From positions 372,001 through 436,000 of the forward strand of contig NZ_CP048405.1 of NCBI RefSeq assembly GCF_014084125.1: a stretch of 64,000 nucleotides of DNA, given 5' to 3'. The position numbers were made by a program, and so were the translations under genes. Every line of letters starts with the position of its first letter. Positions within the stretch are counted from its first letter, which is position 1. A model generated the notes under the pieces. That model did no database searches, had not been told where the DNA came from, and saw only the letters and a program-made list of their open reading frames with translations. The DNA is from Streptacidiphilus sp. PB12-B1b (GTDB lineage: Bacteria; Actinomycetota; Actinomycetes; Streptomycetales; Streptomycetaceae). This document shows, piece after piece, positions 17,678 through 27,281 of the stretch.

Positions 17678-17695
17678 CTCCTACAACTGTCCCAT
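17678..17695 (+). promoter_or_regulatory. Second, half-conserved BlaI-type site
   Basis: CTCCTACA is identical to the left arm of the palindrome at 17630; the right arm is degenerate (TACA-AC-TGTC). It overlaps the TTGACT -35-like hexamer at 17674-17679, so a bound repressor would block transcription toward pstB. Spacing centre to centre from the first site is 48 bases. Confidence 0.45.
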
Positions 17696-17740
17696 GATGA
17701 GTCAACGAGCGGTACGGCGCTGCGGATCCGGGCGGCGGCG

Positions 17741-18544
17741 ATGAGCGTGGAGACTGGAACGGCCGGTCCCGCAGCCGCCGCCGTGGCCGGCGACAGCGCG
17801 ATCGAGGTACGGCAGCTGAGTGTCGGCTTCCGCGACGCCGACATCCTGACCGGGGTCAGCCTGGACTTCCCGCGCTTTACCGTGAACGCGCTGCTGGGGC
17901 CGACGGGTTCGGGCAAGACGACGTTCCTGCGCACGTTGAACCGGATGAACGACCGGGTGGCCGGGTTCCGCCACAGCGGTGAGGTGCTGCTGGACGGCGC
18001 GAGCATCTGGGACCGCGGTGCGCAGTTGATGGTGCTGCGCCGCAGGGTCGGGATGCTGTTCCAGCGGCCCAATCCGTTCCCGATGTCGATCCAGGAGAAC
18101 GTGGTCGCCGGTGTGCGCGCCCATGGGCTGGCCCGCCGCTCGGAGTTGAAGGAGATCGCCGAGCGCCGGCTGCGCGAGGTCGGGTTGTGGGACGCGGTCA
18201 AGGACCGGCTCGGCGGCTCGCCGTTCCAGCTCTCGGGCGGTCAGCAGCAACTGCTCTGCCTAGCCCGGGCGTTGGCGGTCGATCCGCAGGTGCTGCTGCT
18301 GGACGAGCCGACGTCCTCGCTGGACCCGCTGGCGACCGAGGCAATCGAGGAGTTGATCCGCGCGCTGGCCCCGGCGCTGACGATCGTGATGGTCACCCAC
18401 AACCTGGCCCAGGCGTCGCGGGTGGCCGACCGCACCGCGTTCTTCTACCAGGGCCGCCTGGTCGAGCACGGGTCCACGGCCCAGATGTTCGACGCGCCCG
18501 CCCAGGAGGAGACCGCCCGCTACCTCAGCGGACGGATCGGCTGA
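17741..18544 (+). CDS. pstB: Phosphate ABC transporter ATPase, PstB-like
   Basis: A 267-residue ABC ATPase: Walker A GPTGSGKTTFLRTLNRMND, Q-loop in VGMLFQRPNPFPMSIQENV (the RPNPFPMS motif is characteristic of PstB), signature LSGGQQQLLCLARAL, Walker B LLLDEPTSSLD, and switch His in VMVTHNLAQASRVADRTAFFYQGRL. It powers high-affinity phosphate uptake with PstCA. It is the first gene of the operon, which is unusual since pstB is normally last. The upstream region contains BlaI-type operators. Confidence 0.93.
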   Translation: MSVETGTAGPAAAAVAGDSAIEVRQLSVGFRDADILTGVSLDFPRFTVNALLGPTGSGKTTFLRTLNRMNDRVAGFRHSGEVLLDGASIWDRGAQLMVLRRRVGMLFQRPNPFPMSIQENVVAGVRAHGLARRSELKEIAERRLREVGLWDAVKDRLGGSPFQLSGGQQQLLCLARALAVDPQVLLLDEPTSSLDPLATEAIEELIRALAPALTIVMVTHNLAQASRVADRTAFFYQGRLVEHGSTAQMFDAPAQEETARYLSGRIG

Positions 18545-18686
18545 CCGGCCTGCCGAACCCACGGGGCTGTGCCCCCGCCCCCTTTGACCCCGCCGCGAGC
18601 CCGGTCCATGTCCGTGTGCCCGTTCGGCGGTTCACCCGCACCAGCCCGCCGTATCCCATGCACCGTTTCCAGGAAGAAGATCCGCA

Positions 18687-19832
18687 GTGTCCACCAAATT
18701 CCGCGCGCTGCTCGCAGCGGCCGTGCTCGTCCCCGTCGCACTGACCTCCGCCTGCAGCAGCTCCTCGACGAGTGGTGCCGGTGCGTCGGCCTCCGGAAGC
18801 CCCGCCAGTTCCTCGGCCTCCAGTGGCACTGTGGCGACCGCCCCTCCGACCTCGACGGTCTCGCTGTCGGAGACCGGCAGCACGCTGCTGTACCCGCTGT
18901 TCAACCTGTGGGACCCGGCCTACCACCAGCAGTACTCCAACATCACGGTCACCGCCCAGGGCACCGGCTCGGGCACCGGCATCTCCCAGGCCGCTGCCGG
19001 GGCGGTCAGCATCGGCGCCTCCGACGCCTACCTGTCCCAGGGCCAGGTCGCCAAGACCCCCGGCCTGCTGAACATCCCGCTGGCGATCTCCGCTCAGCAG
19101 ATCAACTACAACATCCCCGGCTACAAGGGCGCCCTCAAGCTCAACGGGCAGCTCCTGTCACAGATCTACCAGGGCAAGATCACCAACTGGAACGACGCGG
19201 CCATCGCCAAGCTCAACCCCGGTGCCGCCCTGCCGAACCTGAAGATCGTGCCGCTGCACCGCGCTGACGGCTCCGGCGACACCTTCCTGTTCAGCCAGTA
19301 CCTGTCCAAGCAGGACGCCAGCGGCTGGGGCAACTCGATCGGCTACGGCACCACCATCAGCTTCCCGTCGGTGGCGGCCGCGCTGGGCGAGCAGGGCAAT
19401 GGCGGCATGGTCAGCGGCTGCGCCAAGACCCCCGGCTGCGTCGCCTACATCGGCATCAGCTACCTGAGCCAGACCAAGGCCCAGGGCCTGGGCGAGGCGA
19501 TGGTGGCCAACGCCTCGGGCAACTACCTGCTGCCCACTGCCACCACCATCTCGGCGGAGGCCCAGGCCATGACCGCGCAGACCCCCGCCAACGAGACCCT
19601 GTCGCTGATCAACGGCCCTGCGGCCCAGGGCTACCCGATCATCAACTACGAGTACGCCATCGTCGAGGCCAAGCAGGCCAGCGCCGACAAGGCCCAGGCC
19701 GTCCAGGCGTTCCTCAACTGGGCCCTGACCACCGGCAACAGCGCGACCTACCTGGACAAGGTGAACTTCCAGCCGCTCCCGTCGGCCATCGTGCAGCTGT
19801 CCGACGCCCAGATCGCGAAGATCACCGGCTGA
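18687..19832 (+). CDS. pstS: Phosphate-binding lipoprotein PstS-like
   Basis: A 381-residue exported lipoprotein with signal peptide and lipobox LTSAC, then a Ser/Ala-rich linker. The binding domain starts [16 protein letters not shown], the phosphate-contact loop of PstS, and continues with [14 protein letters not shown], a second phosphate-contact loop, and [18 protein letters not shown]. The GTG start has AGGAAGAAG upstream. It delivers periplasmic-side phosphate to PstCA. pstC begins 2 bases after its stop. Confidence 0.93.
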   Translation: MSTKFRALLAAAVLVPVALTSACSSSSTSGAGASASGSPASSSASSGTVATAPPTSTVSLSETGSTLLYPLFNLWDPAYHQQYSNITVTAQGTGSGTGISQAAAGAVSIGASDAYLSQGQVAKTPGLLNIPLAISAQQINYNIPGYKGALKLNGQLLSQIYQGKITNWNDAAIAKLNPGAALPNLKIVPLHRADGSGDTFLFSQYLSKQDASGWGNSIGYGTTISFPSVAAALGEQGNGGMVSGCAKTPGCVAYIGISYLSQTKAQGLGEAMVANASGNYLLPTATTISAEAQAMTAQTPANETLSLINGPAAQGYPIINYEYAIVEAKQASADKAQAVQAFLNWALTTGNSATYLDKVNFQPLPSAIVQLSDAQIAKITG

Positions 19833-19834
19833 CC

Positions 19835-20917
19835 ATGACCACCTCCGCACCGACACCACCCCCGTCGGCCGCGGACCTCCGGGGAGCGGGACACAACCCG
19901 CTCCCCGGCAAGGCCCGCCGCCTGCCGCGCTCCGGCACCCTCGCCCGCTGGTCGGGCGGCGCGGTCGCCACCATCCCCCTGCTCGCCCTGCTGTTCATCC
20001 TGGTCACGCTGCTGATCGAGGCGCTGCCCGCCCTTGGGGCCAACGGCACCCACTTCTTCACCGGCACCGCCTGGCGCCCCGGGAACTTCTACGGCGACGG
20101 CGTCACCACCAGCGGCACCCTGCACCCGCCGGGCGCCTACTACGGCGCGCTGCCGCTGATCACCGGCACCCTGGCCACCTCCGCGATCGCCCTGCTGGTC
20201 GCGGTCCCCGTCTCCATCGGCACCGCGCTGATCATCGTGGAACGGCTGCCCAAGCGCCTCGCCGACCTGCTCGGCCTGCTCCTGGAACTCCTCGCGGGCA
20301 TCCCGAGTGTGATCGTCGGCCTGTGGGGCGCGCTGACCTTCGGCCCCTTCATCGCCAAGCACATCGCCCCGTTCCTGGCCGACCACGCCCCGAACGTGCC
20401 GGTCCTGGACTTCTTCCGGGGCCCGGTCGGCAACGGCGAGGGCCTGCTGACCTCCGGCCTGATCCTGGCCGTGATGGTCATCCCCATCGTCGCGGCCACC
20501 ACCCGGGACCTGCTGCGCCAGGTCCCGCTGCTGCCCCGCGAGGGTGCACTGGCCCTGGGCATGTCCGAGTGGGAGACCGCCCGGCGGGTCAGCCTGCCCT
20601 GGGTAGCCTCCGGCATCATCGGCGCCGTCGTCCTCGGGCTGGGGCGGGCACTGGGGGAGACCATGGCCGTCGCGATGGTCTCCGGCGTGGTCCTGGGCAC
20701 CATGCCCGGGAACCTGTACGGCACGATGACCACCATCGCCGCCACCGTCGTCTCCACCCTGGACTCGGCCCTGACCGACTACACCGGCTTCGCGGTCCGC
20801 ACCCTGGCCGAAGCCAGCCTGGTCCTGATGCTGATCACCCTGGCCACCAACATCGTCGCCCGCCTCCTGGTACGCCGCGTCTCGGGCACCGCGCTGCCTG
20901 TGGGCCGGGGAGTGTGA
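19835..20917 (+). CDS. pstC: Phosphate ABC transporter permease PstC-like
   Basis: A 360-residue permease with six helices. The binding-protein-dependent transport signature (EAA loop) is seen at [32 protein letters not shown] large external loop between helices 1 and 2 (with [17 protein letters not shown]) is characteristic of PstC. The stop of pstS and this ATG are only 2 bases apart, so translation is probably coupled. Confidence 0.93.
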   Translation: MTTSAPTPPPSAADLRGAGHNPLPGKARRLPRSGTLARWSGGAVATIPLLALLFILVTLLIEALPALGANGTHFFTGTAWRPGNFYGDGVTTSGTLHPPGAYYGALPLITGTLATSAIALLVAVPVSIGTALIIVERLPKRLADLLGLLLELLAGIPSVIVGLWGALTFGPFIAKHIAPFLADHAPNVPVLDFFRGPVGNGEGLLTSGLILAVMVIPIVAATTRDLLRQVPLLPREGALALGMSEWETARRVSLPWVASGIIGAVVLGLGRALGETMAVAMVSGVVLGTMPGNLYGTMTTIAATVVSTLDSALTDYTGFAVRTLAEASLVLMLITLATNIVARLLVRRVSGTALPVGRGV

Positions 20918-20968
20918 CCTGATGACCCGACCCCGTACACCCGCCCCCATGCCCGCCCCGGAGGAGCG

Positions 20969-21841
20969 ATGACCATCCAGACCACCAGCGGGCGCGGCGG
21001 TGCAGGGCTTCGCCGGCGTGCCGTCAACCTCGCATTCTGGAGTGCCTGCTACCTGTGCCTGGCACTGGTGGTGATCCCCACCGTGTGGATGCTCGCGGGC
21101 GTGGTGGCCCGCGCTGTGCCCGTCTTCCACTTCAGCGTCCTGACCCACTCCACCAGCGGCAACGGCGGCGGACTGGCCAACGCCATCATCGGCACCGCCG
21201 TCGTGACCGCAGGCGTGCTGGTCGTCGGCGGCACGGTCAGCATCGCCACCGGCGTCTACCTGTCCGAGTTCGCCCCGCGCCGCACCCGGGGAATCCTGCG
21301 CGGCGCCTACGAGGTCCTGGCCGGCATCCCCTCGATCGTCCTTGGCTACGTCGGCTACATCGCCCTGGTCGTCGACTTCCACTGGGGCTTCTCCCTGCTC
21401 GCCGGGATCCTGGTGCTGTCGGTGATGGCGATCCCCTACATCACCAAGTCCACCGAGAGCGCCCTGGCCCAGGTCCCCACCACCTACCGAGAGGGAGCCG
21501 AAGCCCTCGGCATCCCGGCCGGCTGGGCCCTGCGCCGGATCATCCTCAAAGCGGCCCTGCCCGGCATCGTCACCGGCGTCCTGGTCGCCCTGGCCCTGGC
21601 CGTCGGTGAAACCGCCCCGCTGCTGTTCACCGCGGGCTGGTCGGACACCGCACCCACCGGGGCACTGACCAACTCACCGGTCGGCTACCTGACCTATCCG
21701 ATCTGGACCTTCTACAACCAGCCCTCCGCCTCCGCCCACGCCCTGTCCTACGACGCGGCCCTGCTCCTGCTGTGCTTCGTCCTGCTGCTCATTCTCGCCG
21801 GACGGGCGATCTCCGCCTACGCCCGCAGGCACGCCGAATAG
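20969..21841 (+). CDS. pstA: Phosphate ABC transporter permease PstA-like
   Basis: A 290-residue six-helix permease. The EAA-loop signature is present as [26 protein letters not shown], and the [17 protein letters not shown] segment is typical of PstA. The start follows GGAGGAGCG. It completes a B-S-C-A phosphate transport operon; padR follows 67 bases later. Confidence 0.93.
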   Translation: MTIQTTSGRGGAGLRRRAVNLAFWSACYLCLALVVIPTVWMLAGVVARAVPVFHFSVLTHSTSGNGGGLANAIIGTAVVTAGVLVVGGTVSIATGVYLSEFAPRRTRGILRGAYEVLAGIPSIVLGYVGYIALVVDFHWGFSLLAGILVLSVMAIPYITKSTESALAQVPTTYREGAEALGIPAGWALRRIILKAALPGIVTGVLVALALAVGETAPLLFTAGWSDTAPTGALTNSPVGYLTYPIWTFYNQPSASAHALSYDAALLLLCFVLLLILAGRAISAYARRHAE

Positions 21842-21908
21842 CCCTCGCCTGCGCTGGCAGTACACCCGGCGCAGGCAGCCTGACCCCCACCGACCCCGCG
21901 GAGGCCCT

Positions 21909-22283
21909 ATGCCGAGGCCCAACCTCCCGGAGCCCGCCCTTGTCCTGCTCATAGCCCTGGCCGACGCGACCCTCGACGGACAGTCCCTCATGGACGAGAT
22001 CGACACCGTCCCCGGCAGCACCGCCTTCGTGAGCACCAGCACGCTCTACGGCTTCCTCGACCGACTGGTCGGCAGAGGACTCGTCCGCGTCGCCCACCAG
22101 GAGACCGTCCGCGGCCGCATCCATCGCCGGTTCTGCCTGACCGACCTGGGCAGCGATACCCTGCGTGCCGAGTCCGAACGGCTGCGCACCCTCGCCACCG
22201 AGGCTGAGCAGCGGCTCGCACGTGCCCGGCGGGACGCACCCTGCCCGCCACCGGAGCACTGCGTGCCGCGCGACTCCTGCTGA
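21909..22283 (+). CDS. PadR-family transcriptional regulator
   Basis: A 124-residue winged-helix protein. The N-terminal domain has the PadR pattern: LVLLIALADATLDGQSLMDEI, then STLYGFLDRLVGRGLVRVAHQETVRGRIHRRFCLTDLG, the wing ending in the typical Y/F-x-L-T-x-x-G. The short C-terminal helix (residues 85-110) would dimerise. It has a GGAGG ribosome site. The C-terminus carries a Cys pair (CPPPEHC) and a final Cys, which is unusual. Its position at the end of the pst operon suggests local control, but no operator was identified. Confidence 0.82.
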   Translation: MPRPNLPEPALVLLIALADATLDGQSLMDEIDTVPGSTAFVSTSTLYGFLDRLVGRGLVRVAHQETVRGRIHRRFCLTDLGSDTLRAESERLRTLATEAEQRLARARRDAPCPPPEHCVPRDSC

Positions 22284-22353
22284 TCACGGCTGTGCCCCGA
22301 TTCTCGGCCTTGGGGCATCAGAAACCATGACGGAGTTGCGTACGCTCGTGGGT

Positions 22354-23247
22354 ATGCTGCTCGCTTCCATACCGTCCCCGTCGGTGAACGGTTTCCATGT
22401 GGGGCCGTTGTTCGTCCACTTCTACGCGCTGATGTACATCGTCGGGATCAGCCTCGCGGTCATGATCGGTCGGCGCCGTTGGCGTGCGGCCGGCGGCCAC
22501 CCGGCGATGGTGGAGGAGGTCGCCATCTGGGGGGTGCCCTTCGGCATCCTCGGCGGCCGTATCTACTTCGACCTGACCACCCCGGCGCAGATCCCGCCGC
22601 ACTGGTGGGGGCCGCTGGCGGTGTGGGACGGCGGCCTGGGTATCTGGGGCGGCGTGGCGCTAGCCACTGCCGTGTGCGTATGGCGGCTGCGCAGGGCAGG
22701 TGCGAGCGTCACCGGCATGATGGACGCCCTGGCGCCGTGCCTGCTGGTCGCCTCGGGGATCGGCCGGATCGGCAACTACTTCAACCAGGAGCTGTTCGGC
22801 GGCCCGACCAGCCTGCCCTGGGGGCTGCGGATTGCTCCCCAGTTCCGTCCGCCGGGGTATCTGCAGGACACCACGTTCCACCCCACGTTCCTGTACGAGC
22901 TCATCTGGGACCTGCTGCTGGCCGGCCTCCTGGTGTGGCTCGGGCGTCGCGGCAGGATCGCCCCGGGCGGGCTGTTCGCGCTGTACGTCGCGGGGTACTC
23001 GGCGTTCCGGATGTTCGAGGAGACGCTGCGGGTCGACTACTCGCAGTACATCCTGGGCCTGCGGCTCAACTTCTACATCGCCTCAGTGATCACGCTGGCC
23101 GCGCTCGTCTGGTTCGCCGTACTCCAGCGCCGCCACCAGCAGTCGGCAGCCGAGCCGCCGACTGGCCTCGCGACCGGCGAGGCCGCTCCGGAGCCGGTCG
23201 CCGGGCAGGACGGCGGGGGCGCGTTGACGCGGCGTGTCTCGGGCTGA
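22354..23247 (+). CDS. lgt: Prolipoprotein diacylglyceryl transferase (copy 1)
   Basis: About 297 residues if starting at ATG 22354, which aligns the N-terminus MLLASIPSPS with typical Lgt starts; an in-frame ATG at 22327 would add nine residues. Seven hydrophobic helices. Family motifs present: WGVPFGILGGRIY, WDGGLGIWGG, and the Lgt signature GRIGNYFNQELFGGPTSLPWGL containing the essential Arg, Asn and Glu. It transfers diacylglycerol from phosphatidylglycerol to the lipobox Cys of prolipoproteins. The pst operon upstream encodes a lipoprotein substrate (PstS). A second lgt lies at 30.3 kb. Confidence 0.92.
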   Translation: MLLASIPSPSVNGFHVGPLFVHFYALMYIVGISLAVMIGRRRWRAAGGHPAMVEEVAIWGVPFGILGGRIYFDLTTPAQIPPHWWGPLAVWDGGLGIWGGVALATAVCVWRLRRAGASVTGMMDALAPCLLVASGIGRIGNYFNQELFGGPTSLPWGLRIAPQFRPPGYLQDTTFHPTFLYELIWDLLLAGLLVWLGRRGRIAPGGLFALYVAGYSAFRMFEETLRVDYSQYILGLRLNFYIASVITLAALVWFAVLQRRHQQSAAEPPTGLATGEAAPEPVAGQDGGGALTRRVSG

Positions 23248-23277
23248 GCCGCGGAGATCACGGTCCACGGGGGAGGA

Positions 23278-24351
23278 TCAGTCCGGTGTGCGGCTTCGCG
23301 GGTGCAGGTGCGCGAACCGGGGGTCGGTCTCCCACCAGGGAGCCGAGAGTTCCTGGGCCTCCTGCAGGGCGGCGGCCGAGGGGGTCGGCCTCGCACTGGC
23401 TGCCGCAGTCTCGCCCGTGCCCGCCAGGTGCTGGTGTGCCGTGCCGAGCCGTGCCAGTTCGCGGGCCGCCTGCTGCTCGTCCAGTTCCTGGTCGACCTTG
23501 ACGGTGCGCGCACGCTCTTCCTTGACCACCCGGGCGACCAGCGCGACCATGAACGGCACTCCGGCGATGTCGCCCAGCCCCCACAGCACCGCGCCGCCCC
23601 ATTTCTGGTCGGCGAGCGGTGACATGCCCCAGGGGCGGTCGAGGGCGGCCCAGTAGTGGGGTATCAGGAGGTGCCCGCCGAACACGAGGATGGCGCCCAG
23701 GCCGGCGTCGCACATCACCTCGGTGACGGTGATCACCACGCCGATCATCGGGTGGTAGTGGCGCCCGACCGGGTCGATCTGCAGGCGGGGCCAGAAGTAC
23801 GCCAGTCCGAACAGCACGAAGGAGACGTGGAAGAGGATGTCGTAGTGCTCGGAAGCCAGTGAGAGCTGGTACCAGCGGGTGAAGTACAGCAGCCACGGCG
23901 GCACGATCAGCAGCACTGTGGACACCAGCGGGAACATCAGCACCTGCGAGACGCGTCCGCGCAGCAGAGCACTCAGACGTTCGCGGCTGCGCTGGGGGGC
24001 GGCCTCCACCAGTACCGTCACCGGGGCGCCCATCGCCAGCAGCAGCGGTACCACCATGAGCAGCAGCACGGCCTGCACAGCCCGGTCGGTGAACAGGACC
24101 CGCTCGTACACGCCCAGTCCGCTGCAGACGGTGAACACCCACAGGGCCATGCCGAGCAGGAAGGCGGCCGTGCGCCCGATGGGCCAGCGCTCGTCGCGTC
24201 TGCGCAGCCGCAGCAGGCCGAACAGGTAGCCGAGCGTCCCCGCAACCACGATCGTCAGCACCACGGGGTCGGCCTGCCACAGGGTGAAGGCCCGCCCCAA
24301 GGTCCACTGCGGAGGTCCGCAGTAGACCGCTGCCAGTTCCATGCGCATCAC
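23278..24351 (-). CDS. Cytochrome c oxidase assembly protein, CtaG-like
   Basis: A 357-residue membrane protein with about seven helices and a long charged C-terminal tail (after about residue 290). The pattern, with FTRWYQLSLASEHYDILFHVSFVLFGLAYFWP and several membrane His residues, matches the caa3-type CtaG family involved in copper delivery to heme-copper oxidases. Two or three closely spaced starts are possible (24351, 24348 or 24342). It converges with lgt 1, leaving about 30 bases. No oxidase subunit gene is in the window. Confidence 0.85.
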   Translation of the reverse strand: MMRMELAAVYCGPPQWTLGRAFTLWQADPVVLTIVVAGTLGYLFGLLRLRRRDERWPIGRTAAFLLGMALWVFTVCSGLGVYERVLFTDRAVQAVLLLMVVPLLLAMGAPVTVLVEAAPQRSRERLSALLRGRVSQVLMFPLVSTVLLIVPPWLLYFTRWYQLSLASEHYDILFHVSFVLFGLAYFWPRLQIDPVGRHYHPMIGVVITVTEVMCDAGLGAILVFGGHLLIPHYWAALDRPWGMSPLADQKWGGAVLWGLGDIAGVPFMVALVARVVKEERARTVKVDQELDEQQAARELARLGTAHQHLAGTGETAAASARPTPSAAALQEAQELSAPWWETDPRFAHLHPRSRTPD

Positions 24352-24757
24352 CGCTGCCCCACATCCCTACCCGTCCGGCGGGCCGTGTGCCGTGCCCTGA
24401 TCGACTCCGCAGATCCCGTGCACAAATGTATCGGACACAGATCTATTCGATTCCAGAGGGGTTGGGCTGGTCTGTAGGTGAGCCCGTTCTTCCCGCTCAG
24501 AGGCTTGCGCTGGCGGGAATCACCTGGACCCGTGCCACGCACTCCGACCGTGCGGTCTGGGATCAACCACATCCCGCGACCCAAGGCGTTGCGTATCGCA
24601 GGTAGGTGTTGCCGGGCCGGACCCGATACCCGCCGAGTCGGCCGCGACTGCGGAGCATCACCGCTGCTCTGACCGTCGTGCGGAGCTCGGGAACCGTTCA
24701 TGCCGCCACGATCTGAAGCAGACTCAACTCTTGGTCTGCTGTGTCGATAATGGCGGC
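24352..24757. other. Intergenic with GATAAT promoter for the ClC gene
   Basis: About 400 bases without a gene between divergent genes. A GATAAT -10-like hexamer at 24746-24751 sits 6 bases before the ATG at 24758, the distance expected for a leaderless transcript. A short inverted repeat GCAGAC...GTCTGC (24717-24740) overlaps the region where the -35 would be. Nothing else recognised. Confidence 0.45.
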
Positions 24758-26191
24758 ATGGGCAAAGGCGAGCGTCCCAGTGAGCGGTTGCGCGTTCCGC
24801 AGCCGCTGATCCGCAGCCGGGTCCCCTCGGGGCGCGGGGCCACGGAGCAGCCCAATGTCACCGGGGACGGCGAGACGGCTCTCACCCCCGCGTTCTGGCT
24901 GGCCCTGGCCGCGACCGGAGTGGCCGCCGGGCTGCTCGGGGCGCTGCTGATGCTGATCCTGTTCGAGGTGCAGTACGCGGCGTTCGGCTACCACTCCGGG
25001 ACCTTCCAGGCCGGAGTGGAGGCTGCGGGGGTAGTCAGGCGGATCCTGTCACTGCTGGTGGCCGGGGCTTTCGGTGGCGTCGCCTGGTACCTGCTGCGAC
25101 GTGCGACCAGGGGCGAGCACTCCGAGGTGGATGACGCCATCTGGCGCGGTGACGGGCGGCTGGCGTTCCGCCGCAGCCTGGGCACTTCGCTGATCTCCGA
25201 GGTCGTCATCGGCATGGGAGCCTCCCTTGGGCGTGAGGCCGCGCCCAAGACCATGGGCGGCGCTGCCGCCAGCGTGTTCGCCGACCGGCTGCGGCTGAGC
25301 ACCGCCCAGCGGCGGCTGCTGGTCGCCTGCGGCGGCGGGGCGGGGCTGGCGGCGGTCTACAACGTCCCGCTGGGCGGGGCGCTGTTCACCGCCGAGATCC
25401 TGCTGGGCACCATCACCCTGCCTGTCATCCTGCCCGCGCTGGCCTGCTCGGGTATCGCCACCCTCACCGCGTGGGTCTACCTCTCCCGCCAGGCCACCTA
25501 CCTCGACGTGCCCGACTACCGTGTCGGCGCGGCGGTACTGGTGTGGGCGCTGCTGGCCGGGCCCGTAATCGGACTGGCCGCCGCCGGCTACATCCGCCTG
25601 GTCGGCTGGGTCTCCCACCACCAGCCGGCCGGACGCAGGGCCCTGCTGGCCCCGCTGGCCGCGTTCGCTGTCCTGGGCGTGGTCGGCATCTGGTATCCGC
25701 AGCTGTTCGGCAACGGCAAGGACATGGCCCACGACGCCTTCGTCGGCACCGGCACCATGTCCCTGTTCGCTGTGCTGTTCGTGCTCAAGCCGCTGCTGAC
25801 CTCGCTGTGTCTGGCCAGTGGGGCCTCGGGTGGCCTGTTCACCCCGGTCCTGAGCACCGGCGCGGTGTTCGGCGCCCTCCTCGGCGCGGCCTGGTCGCAA
25901 CTGTGGCCCGGCTCGCCGACCGGGGCCTACGCGATGGTCGGCGCCGCCGCCATGATCGGCGCGGGCATGCAGGCCCCTCTGGTCGGCCTGGTCCTGGTCC
26001 TGGAACTGACCCACACCAGCTTCGGCCTGATGATCCCCATGATCGCCGCGACCGTCACCGCCACCGCCGTCGCCCGACACATCGACGGCTACTCCATCTA
26101 CTCCGCCCGGCTGCCCGCCACGGGGAAGCCGGGCGACCCGCAGGGCTCGCCCGGGGCCGAGGACGGTGGCTCTGCCGCACCGAGTGCTTGA
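24758..26191 (+). CDS. ClC-family chloride channel/transporter
   Basis: A 477-residue membrane protein from ATG 24758 (an upstream in-frame start at 24731 is less likely because a -10-like box lies between them). ClC motifs: GREAAPKTMGGAA in place of GREGP, keeping the gating Glu; VYNVPLGGALFTAEI; and the selectivity-filter segment SGASGGLFTPVLSTGAVFG matching GxFxP. About ten to eleven helices; no cytoplasmic CBS domains. It should conduct or exchange chloride, perhaps for acid resistance. Some actinobacterial homologues are annotated as chloride channel proteins only. Confidence 0.9.
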   Translation: MGKGERPSERLRVPQPLIRSRVPSGRGATEQPNVTGDGETALTPAFWLALAATGVAAGLLGALLMLILFEVQYAAFGYHSGTFQAGVEAAGVVRRILSLLVAGAFGGVAWYLLRRATRGEHSEVDDAIWRGDGRLAFRRSLGTSLISEVVIGMGASLGREAAPKTMGGAAASVFADRLRLSTAQRRLLVACGGGAGLAAVYNVPLGGALFTAEILLGTITLPVILPALACSGIATLTAWVYLSRQATYLDVPDYRVGAAVLVWALLAGPVIGLAAAGYIRLVGWVSHHQPAGRRALLAPLAAFAVLGVVGIWYPQLFGNGKDMAHDAFVGTGTMSLFAVLFVLKPLLTSLCLASGASGGLFTPVLSTGAVFGALLGAAWSQLWPGSPTGAYAMVGAAAMIGAGMQAPLVGLVLVLELTHTSFGLMIPMIAATVTATAVARHIDGYSIYSARLPATGKPGDPQGSPGAEDGGSAAPSA

Positions 26192-26195
26192 CCGC

Positions 26196-26393
26196 TCACC
26201 TGGCGATGCTGTTGACGGTGCCGGCGAGTTCGTCGAGCAGGCTTCCGATGGGCGCGGCTGCGGAGGTCTTCGCCAGCAGGAATCCGAAGAGGGCTGCCAG
26301 AAGCGCGTAGCTGAACGTGATGCGCTTGTTCCTGATGACGATGGTCAGCAGGATCGCGAGCAGGACGACGCCGGATACGGAGAAGGTTGTCAC
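26196..26393 (-). CDS. Small two-helix membrane protein (65 aa)
   Basis: A 65-residue protein beginning MTTFSVSGVVLLAILLTIVI, with a first helix (about residues 8-20), a basic turn RNKRIT and a second helix (about residues 28-43). The GTG start at 26391-26393 is preceded by GAAGGAG at good spacing. Streptomyces genomes commonly carry such short hydrophobic proteins; the function is unknown. It is convergent with the ClC gene, with 4 bases between the stops. Confidence 0.7.
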   Translation of the reverse strand: MTTFSVSGVVLLAILLTIVIRNKRITFSYALLAALFGFLLAKTSAAAPIGSLLDELAGTVNSIAR

Positions 26394-26587
26394 GTGGGTC
26401 GGCTCCTTCGTCGATGCCGCAGCGGGGCTCACGCGGCCCGGGGCCTGCAGGAGTGGCCGGGGCGTGGCGGGCCGAAGGCTCGGCGTTGGCTCGGCCCCGG
26501 ACTGCGGCGCACTACTTCCGGCAGTGCCGCCCCGGCGGCACGGCGTGGACCCTGGGGCCCAGCCCAGTCGCCGGGGCGGCTGTCTGG

Positions 26588-27025
26588 TCAGGAGACGCCG
26601 ACCTGCTGCCAGCTCTCGACCCGCCCGTTCCAGTTGCCGGCGGTCCAGACCGCGACGTCGGCCTGGACCTGGCCGGGCGTGAAGGCGTCGGACGCCGCGG
26701 GCGCGGTCACGGTCTCCTGCCACAGCTGCGGCGAACCCGTGCACGCGACGCGGTCGTAGGTGACGGCGTCCACCTGGGTTCCGTCCCACTGCTGCTGGGA
26801 GACGGAGACCTCGATCTGGGCGTACGGCCCCTGCCAGGGGTCGCACGTGTAGGTTCCGCTCAGCGTCACCTGCCCGCTCGCGGTCACCGCCCCGAACGGG
26901 GCGACGCCCACCTGCCCGTCGTCGGCAGCGGCTGTTCCCGCTCCCATCGCCACCAGTACCCCGGCTCCGGCGGCCAGCGCCGCCCACCTCGTCGCACGCA
27001 CGCTTGCCGACTTGAACACGGACAT
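26588..27025 (-). CDS. Secreted DUF6299-like protein
   Basis: A 145-residue exported protein from ATG 27025, chosen because GAGAGGGG precedes it and it starts a signal peptide (MSVFKSASVRATRWAAL, hydrophobic core, cleavage after TAAA). The mature part begins near ADDGQVGV and contains ASGQVTLSGTYTCDP, the beta-strand and Cys pattern of DUF6299 proteins; a second Cys at RVACTG probably pairs with the first. The function is unknown. A copy of the 17-bp motif shared with the MFS and MarR promoters lies 70-85 bases upstream. Confidence 0.72.
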   Translation of the reverse strand: MSVFKSASVRATRWAALAAGAGVLVAMGAGTAAADDGQVGVAPFGAVTASGQVTLSGTYTCDPWQGPYAQIEVSVSQQQWDGTQVDAVTYDRVACTGSPQLWQETVTAPAASDAFTPGQVQADVAVWTAGNWNGRVESWQQVGVS

Positions 27026-27092
27026 GTGTACCCCTCTCGGCCCAGCCCCCGCAGGAGGCTGCTGGCTCTGTTGATCCGACCCCGATGAACTG

Positions 27093-27109
27093 GTCGTTGG
27101 CAGATATAT
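27093..27109 (+). promoter_or_regulatory. Shared 17-bp motif, copy a
   Basis: GTCGTTGGCAGATATAT differs in one base of 17 from the motif before the MFS gene and closely resembles the one before the tandem MarR gene. It lies 68-84 bases upstream of the DUF6299-like gene, within a longer imperfect inverted repeat (GTTGGCAGAT...ATCGGCAAC, 27097-27122). Candidate MarR operator. Confidence 0.5.
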
Positions 27110-27281
27110 GTCCATCGGCAACTACTCTGTATGCGAGATATCTGGGTAAACCGCCCTTGGGAGGGGATCGGCGAATCCAGTCGTGCCGCGGTTGAGCGAC
27201 TGGCGAAGACGCATGCGATATGCGCCGGGCGGACTTCCGCACCCGGGCCATCCGGGGCAGGTGGCCTCAGGGGCTGTGCGG

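Larger units (their letters stand above)
17347..17740. other. pst operon upstream region
   Basis: Nearly 400 bases with no gene. It separates the divergent CDF-like gene from pstB and holds the BlaI-like palindrome at 17630-17647 and a second, degenerate copy at 17678-17695, next to a TTGACT -35-like hexamer at 17674. No PHO-box-like direct repeats are obvious to the eye. Confidence 0.5.

Noticed and set aside
23258-24364. Overlapping minus-strand frame in the CtaG-like region
   Set aside because: It is the shifted shadow of the CtaG-like gene, which alone has regular membrane helices.
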